This document shows positions 59,001 through 64,000 of a stretch of 64,000 bases of DNA, one piece after another (position 1 is the first letter of the stretch; every line of letters starts with the position of its first letter). Under the pieces are notes generated by a model that had not been told where the DNA came from, made no database searches, and was given only the letters and a program-made list of their open reading frames with translations. Origin of the DNA: Nakaseomyces glabratus. Lineage: Eukaryota > Ascomycota > Saccharomycetes > Saccharomycetales > Saccharomycetaceae. The DNA is taken from contig NC_088957.1 in NCBI RefSeq assembly GCF_010111755.1, positions 682,001-746,000 on the forward strand. The letters run 5' to 3'. The position numbers were made by a program, and so were the translations under genes.

Positions 59001-59943
59001 GAACATCTTCAAGATCCCACCTACAGCTTCATAATGCTGTACGATGAACGATGCCAGCTCCCAGATCACTCCTGCATATTACGTGCCGTCCCCAGTGTTT
59101 TCTAAGCTAGTCGGGACTTACCAGCTATTTATATATCGTGAGTCGTTATAGACTGTTGTGTGCACGGCAGTTTCACTGTCGATTTTCTTTCTTTTAGATT
59201 ATCCAAAGTGATATTTCGTGTGCTACAGCAATGACCCCCCCCCCCCGTGTAGTTGACACGCACCAAAAAGAAGAAGGAACAGAAAACAGTACAAACGCGG
59301 TGTGTGTTTGCCAGCACAATCTTTTCTTTGGCCCAAATGCTGGACCCTTCCGCTGGTACTGGTAACACGACTAATGTGTGCTAGCAGTTGCACCAAATGT
59401 TGTGCTTATTGAAAGCAAAAAATAGAGACTACGCACAAAGAAAAGACTAACTCAACACATTAGCTTATAGAAAGAAAAGAAGGTTGGAAAGAAAAGGCGT
59501 TGTAAGTCTTTTCTTATTGCCTACATTAGAATAGAATAGATCAATGTTAAGTGAACGGAACCAGTAACTGACGGGAAAATCCTTTGTTGTAGGTGCATTT
59601 TTCTTTTAGGCGATCCTTTTCTTATTCGTTGCCAGACCAAAAAATTATTCTCTTTTCCATGTTCGCTGGTCAATTCTTTCAATTTTGAACACATATATAA
59701 CATCGACAAAAGTCGTTCTTTTCTCTCGAGACTTGAGACATTCCAATTGTTTTTTATTTTGTAAAACATAAATACAACATACTAAAAAGTCCATCGGATT
59801 ACTATAAATTAAAACAGTTTTAAAAAAAAGACCTTCTTTTTTTTTTTATCCTTCCACTTTCCTTAAAGATTTTATTGATAAAACTAAATCGAAACTTTAC
59901 GTTCCTTTTAACTTAACCTACAAAAAACGATAATACAGAAATA
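56066..59943. other. 3.9-kb intergenic region between APE3 and PRY2, no convincing gene
   Basis: By far the longest gap in the window. It has three AACCCTAA (Tbf1-type) sites at 56714-56721, 56738-56745 and 56782-56789, a GC-rich hairpin region at 56860-56907, poly-C and poly-T tracts (for example the C run at about 59227-59239), and pyrimidine-rich DNA before PRY2 (59820-59870). Small frames exist (such as minus 56852-57133 and plus within 57905-58177) but none looks like a known protein. It includes the promoters of both flanking, divergent, well-expressed genes. Confidence 0.55.
56714..56789 (+). promoter_or_regulatory. Cluster of three Tbf1-type sites (AACCCTAA)
   Basis: Exact AACCCTAA at 56714-56721, 56738-56745 and 56782-56789, all in the same orientation. 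In yeasts Tbf1 binds RCCCTAA at snoRNA and some protein-gene promoters, and TTAGGG repeats near telomeres. What they control here is not known. Confidence 0.55.
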
Positions 59944-60720
59944 ATGAAGTTGTCCATCCCTCTATTGTCTCTAGCTGCTACCTCCGTTCTAGCCGCTCCA
60001 GCCGTTGTCACTGTCACCGAAGTTGCTCACGAACACGATGTCAAGACCGTCCGCGGTGTTGTCTACGTGCAAGGTGGTGAAACAAAGACCAGCTACACCA
60101 CTTTGGATGACTCCACTCCAACTAGTGTAGCAGAACCAGTTCAAGAGAACCAAGTTCAAAACAACGCTCAAGCACCAGCTCCATCTTCCTCTTCTTCCCC
60201 AACTCCAGCTCCAGCCCCAGCTGCTTCTCCATCCTCTTCTTCCCCAGCTGCCGCATCCCCATCCCCATCTCCATCTCCAGCTCAAGACTCAAACTTGTCT
60301 GACTTTGCCAAGAGTATGTTGAACGAACACAACATCAAGAGAGCTTTGCACCAAGACACCAACCCATTGACTTGGTCTGATGAATTGGCCCAATACGCTC
60401 AAAACTATGCTAACAACTACGACTGTTCCGGTAACTTGGTCCACTCTGGTGGTCCATACGGTGAAAACTTGGCCATTGGTTACTCTCCAGTCGGTTCCGT
60501 CGATGCTTGGTACGATGAGATCAAGGACTACAACTACGCCAACCCAGGTTTCTCCGAGTCTACTGGTCACTTCACTCAAGTCGTCTGGAAGTCTTCCACT
60601 AAGGTCGGTTGTGCTGTCAAGTCCTGTGGTGGTGTCTGGGGTGACTATGTCATTTGCTCTTACGACCCAGCTGGTAACTTCCTTGGTGAATTTGCACAAA
60701 ATGTTGCTCCTTTGAAATAA
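59944..60720 (+). CDS. PRY2: Secreted CAP-domain (SCP/PR-1) protein, Pry family
   Basis: 258 residues. There is a signal peptide (about 1-18), a KTVRGVVYVQ segment common to Pry proteins, a Ser/Pro/Ala-rich linker (about 78-115), and a CAP domain at about 117-250 with HNIKRALH, YGENLAIGY, GHFTQVVWKS and CSYDPAGNF. Pry1 and Pry2 are secreted proteins that bind sterols and fatty acids and export sterol acetates. Codons are highly biased and the 5' flank is pyrimidine-rich, signs of strong expression. The next gene, YPT52, is also the neighbour of PRY2 in S. cerevisiae (YKR013W-YKR014C), so PRY2 is chosen over PRY1. Confidence 0.92.
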   Translation: MKLSIPLLSLAATSVLAAPAVVTVTEVAHEHDVKTVRGVVYVQGGETKTSYTTLDDSTPTSVAEPVQENQVQNNAQAPAPSSSSSPTPAPAPAASPSSSSPAAASPSPSPSPAQDSNLSDFAKSMLNEHNIKRALHQDTNPLTWSDELAQYAQNYANNYDCSGNLVHSGGPYGENLAIGYSPVGSVDAWYDEIKDYNYANPGFSESTGHFTQVVWKSSTKVGCAVKSCGGVWGDYVICSYDPAGNFLGEFAQNVAPLK

Positions 60721-61511
60721 ATGTACTTGAATATGGGAAGAGGACTCTAATCCTTTGAGATTAGGCTCTCAGTCATTCAATTATTTTTTATTCAGTCATG
60801 CTTCAATATTTCAATTTCACATCGATTAAAATTTCTTTCATTTAAATTTCAATCTTTATTTTATCAATTCGTATTCACGATGGGCGCTATTTTTACCTAT
60901 TATTTTTTCTCAGCTTTGTTTAAGAACAGTTCCACAACTTTTCAATAGCTAGTGGAACCGGTTTGCATTTTTTTTTACCTTTTTTTTGTTTCACATTCAC
61001 TACCACTGGTAAAGTTATCCAGTTTTATAAAGTTTTATCCAATTTTGCTCATTGATACCCTGAGGAGACTCTCTTATCTTTGTCCATCTGGTTTTCTTTT
61101 TTCACCTTCGCTTATCCTAAAAGAGATTTATTCATCCTCTTATAATAAGTTTCTGACGGTTATTTTCAGACAACTTATACCTTTACTTCCCAATTGTATA
61201 CTATTTTCGCATATGTATCAATAGTCATTCGTTGCATTATTTATTATCAAAAACTTCAGGATCAAATCATGTTCACGATATGTACTGTATACATTGTCAA
61301 CATTTATAACACGGTTTCTAGTTTTTTTAATTAATCTCTAATCATATTTTGTTTTCATACAATACAGTATTACATAAATCAAGATGAGACAACTCATTTT
61401 AATATTGGTTAAATGATGTAAAAATTATTTATTGATTTTCAGGTCCGTCTACTAATCTAGTGATACTTGTAGATACTTCATAAAAGTAAAATAATCAACC
61501 TAAAAACAACA
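60721..61511. other. Convergent 3' region PRY2/YPT52, no gene
   Basis: 791 bases, T-rich on the plus strand and long for a convergent spacer. The longest frame, 60952-61224, looks like hydrophobic low-complexity translation of T-rich DNA and is not credible. No RNA structure or repeat was recognised. Confidence 0.55.
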
Positions 61512-62159
61512 TCAGCTGCAACATGACGAGGTATCATTAGTTGATGGCCTCTGTGTCTGAATATCAACAGTATTGGACGAGACTGAGTCCGTTCTTCGAC
61601 TTTGATCTTTATTCTTTAATGAAGCCTTCTTGGTGCTATATAACTGTTCACCAATTTCTTGGAATATATCTTTAACACCAGCACCTGTTTTAGCACTTAC
61701 CTCCTTAAACAATAACTTTTGTGCCTGGGCGTACTCCGCACCTTCCTCGGTTTCGATCTTTCTAGCACTTTCATCGGCCTCTACTATATCCACCTTGTTC
61801 CCAACTAGATAAATTACTAGCTCTTCGTCTCCGACTTTATTCTGTAGTTCTTGCACCCAACTTTGAGCTTTTGACAATGAGTCTGGTTGGGTAACATCAT
61901 ATACCACCAAAGCTGCATTGGCGTTTCTATAATACATGGGTGCCAGGGACTTATACCTTTCTTGACCAGCAGTATCCCATATTTCAAACTTTATAACAAC
62001 ATCCTCATTACCATCTTTAATTTTGACTGTTTGCGAAAGAAACGCAGCACCAATAGTACTCTCCCTTAGTTCATCAAATGTATCTTTTACAAATCTGTGA
62101 ACAATGGATGACTTACCAACGGAGGAATCACCAAGCAGAACTAGTTTGAACTGTAGCAT
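61512..62159 (-). CDS. YPT52: Rab5-family GTPase Ypt52
   Basis: 215 residues (S. cerevisiae Ypt52 234). All Rab motifs are present: GDSSVGKSS (P loop), the switch I Thr in [13 protein letters not shown] (switch II), GNKVD and ETSAK-equivalent VSAKTG. The C-terminus ends SSCCS, a double-geranylgeranylation signal. It acts in early endosome and vacuolar traffic, overlapping Vps21 and Ypt53. Within the Rab5 group sequence alone does not decide, but the PRY2 neighbour points to YPT52 (YKR014C). Confidence 0.92.
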   Translation of the reverse strand: MLQFKLVLLGDSSVGKSSIVHRFVKDTFDELRESTIGAAFLSQTVKIKDGNEDVVIKFEIWDTAGQERYKSLAPMYYRNANAALVVYDVTQPDSLSKAQSWVQELQNKVGDEELVIYLVGNKVDIVEADESARKIETEEGAEYAQAQKLLFKEVSAKTGAGVKDIFQEIGEQLYSTKKASLKNKDQSRRTDSVSSNTVDIQTQRPSTNDTSSCCS

Positions 62160-64000
62160 ACTATACTTCTTTATCTTTTGATGTGCAATTAATAGGCGGT
62201 GAACCGAGTTTCTGGATTAATCTATCAACAGTGGCAAATAGTCAACCTCTAAATCAGCTTTCAACAACTATATAGTATAATAGAAATGTCTTACTAAAAG
62301 CGTGTATTATATCCAGTTAAACACTGATGAATTGAAATGCTAACCTAATATATACGATAAACCGTTTCAGCTGGTAAAGCGCAGAATGTGCTTGAAAGTG
62401 ATCACTACGAGTATCTTTCCTTCAAAACCCAATTATATTTACTATCTTCAGCCATTCAAACCCACTTGATCTCGTATCATACAACCCCTGTTCTCAGCCC
62501 TTTTTTTGATCGTACGCATAACCTCTAACAAAACAGATACAGGAAAAAACAGTAGCCACAGAATATTGTCAACTCTGGAGTCAAAAGTTCTATTGTTACA
62601 ACTTGTAAGCCTACCGTCTGGTTAGATGTACAGCCAGTGAGTCACATGGGTCTTGACAATAATAGTTATTAACCACAGCTGTCATATATATATCAAATCA
62701 TGCTGGAAATTACAATATAAAAATGATGCATCTCGGTTGTGTATCAAGTGCTTCTAAGTTCAGACTACCCTTATAATAACTGACCTTATCTTAGATGCTA
62801 ATTTACATATGCATTATATTTATGGTAAATCTGAGATGAGAAAAAAGGCCAGTCATCTTAGTATTCTTGTGAAACAAACTTTTACCAAGGTTGAAATTAG
62901 AGTACATTATCTAATAAACACCCTAACTTGTAAATAATTATGATTTACAGCATTTAACGTGCCTACCAAGATATTTCAACACCTTGGTTTTTGTTGGGGG
63001 GTTTCTATGGCTCGCGCTTATCATTTTGTCTGACCCGATATAAAATTAATCCATTATTCATCAAACAATCACGAGGAAATGTACGTACGCCATGTAAAAG
63101 AAGTAAATCAAATTGATTACCAAATACTCACTATAATTTATCTGTAAATAATAGAATTAGGTGACACTTAAATTCATGTGAGTGCGTGGAATAGTTTAAC
63201 CTTTTCAAAGCATGATCCATTACATTAATGGAAGTTGCTAGAATCCCTTGTTCTAATAAATACAATTGATGTGTATTTTACTAAAGATTTTAGTTCTTTA
63301 GTACTTATTGACTTTCATTCTAAGAATAGAACTTGGCTATAAAATGAGTAGCCTTAGGTTGCTTGATAAAATGCGCGCTTCACTCGATATTGTTAGAAAA
63401 TTATAGCTAAAGCAATTCACTAAATCATTCTACTTAGCTAATAAAATTTACGTCCCTGATATAGTGTGATTTGTCTAGTATTGAACTATAATATATATCG
63501 ACGGTTAAGGCCACTTTAAGCACAATCCGATTTTCACGTGATTTCTGACCAATGAATGATAGAACTGATTAAAGGGTCTGTGAAACGAATTGTCCATACA
63601 GTTCGAATTCATGGACGCAATTTACACTGGTAATACTATTATCCAACAGTCTTCGAGAGAATGAATAATTTACCGACAAATCCATTCGATACTTGTCATA
63701 TCTTTGAATTAGAGCGTTTGCAATCTAAGAGCTATCAAGAGTCAGAGGTCATACTTTAGAAAAATATAAATTGTATCAAGGGTTACATTTCTGGAGTAAG
63801 CACCCTATAGCTAATAACTAAGCATTACTTTAAAAATACACATATCTGCTCTGCAACAACAATTGCTTTGATTAACAATACAGCTCTATTTCCATTTACA
63901 ATAATAAAATAGCATAACAACTTGTTTATATTAATACAGGAGATCAAAGTTATTCGAGAGTAAAACAAATTTTACGACCATTGGTACTTGATATTGTGGA
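62160..64000. other. 1.84-kb AT-rich region to the window end, no gene seen
   Basis: No frame of useful length on either strand. It contains isolated CDEI-like strings (GTCACATG at 62641-62648; CACGTGAT at 63535-63542) but no CDEIII-like TCCGAA partner at the right distance, so a centromere is not supported. The first few hundred bases are the YPT52 promoter. The remainder may be upstream DNA of a gene outside the window. Confidence 0.5.

Noticed and set aside
59220..59240. Long C run, and other G/C homopolymers (about 17819, 25881, 42475)
   Set aside because: Homopolymer tracts are common in yeast promoters and are prone to sequencing error; no function can be argued from them alone.
62641..63542. 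CDEI-like GTCACATG and CACGTGAT in the last gene-free region
   Set aside because: No CDEIII-like sequence at 80-120 bp from either; such 8-mers occur by chance and as E-box/Cbf1 sites in promoters.

Overview
The window is nuclear DNA from a budding yeast of the Saccharomycetaceae. It has about 26 compact protein genes, GTATGT / TACTAAC / YAG introns, a yeast-type tRNA-Lys and a Ty3/gypsy retrotransposon. Gene order matches Saccharomyces cerevisiae in blocks. From 46 to 38013 it follows chromosome XIII left arm, YML018C to YML035C, almost gene for gene. NHX1 (YDR456W in S. cerevisiae) is interleaved in that block and RPS17 (YML024W) is absent from its expected place. Interleaving of the XIII and IV tracks points to a lineage that went through the whole-genome duplication and then lost copies differently from S. 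cerevisiae. A Nakaseomyces / Candida glabrata-type yeast fits, but the species cannot be fixed from sequence alone.

Layout. 46-8946: a YML018C-type transporter, OST6, YML020W-like hydrolase, UNG1, APT1, NSE5. 9095-15804: tRNA-Lys(CUU), then a complete 6.57-kb Ty3/gypsy element on the minus strand with 964-bp LTRs that differ at one base and a perfect 5-bp target duplication. 16461-19341: YML6 (mitochondrial uL4) and RPS18, both split by an intron, separated by an unexplained GC-rich island. 19782-31915: YOX1, TSA1, USA1, RCF1, NHX1, NDC1, RAD52. 32148-38013: SRC1/HEH1, whose 3' intron has the overlapping double 5' splice site that gives two proteins, then AMD1. 38191-39357: an unrecognised, probably mitochondrial membrane protein. 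39854-62159: shorter synteny blocks: SEC63; MNN11-ATP12-PFD1; RRS1-UAF30-YOR296W; YBR287W-APE3; PRY2-YPT52. About 3.9 kb before PRY2 and the last 1.84 kb hold no convincing gene.

Themes. Several genes serve secretion and endomembranes (OST6, USA1, SEC63, MNN11, NHX1, YPT52, APE3, PRY2). SRC1 and NDC1 act at the nuclear envelope, UNG1, NSE5 and RAD52 in DNA repair, APT1 and AMD1 in purine metabolism, RCF1, ATP12 and YML6 in mitochondria, and RPS18, RRS1 and UAF30 in ribosome production. The ribosome-biogenesis motif PAC (CTCATCGC) recurs in many intergenic regions, not only in front of ribosome genes.

The most interesting signals are: a gag start codon built across the LTR / primer-binding-site junction; a retrovirus-like A AAA AAC minus-1 slippery site abutting the gag stop codon (S. 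cerevisiae Ty3 uses plus-1); conservation of the SRC1 double splice site; the GC-rich island at about 17770-18230; and a Tbf1-like site cluster next to a hairpin shaped like an H/ACA RNA at 35260-35425. No computation or database search was run. Names rest on sequence recognition plus gene order.
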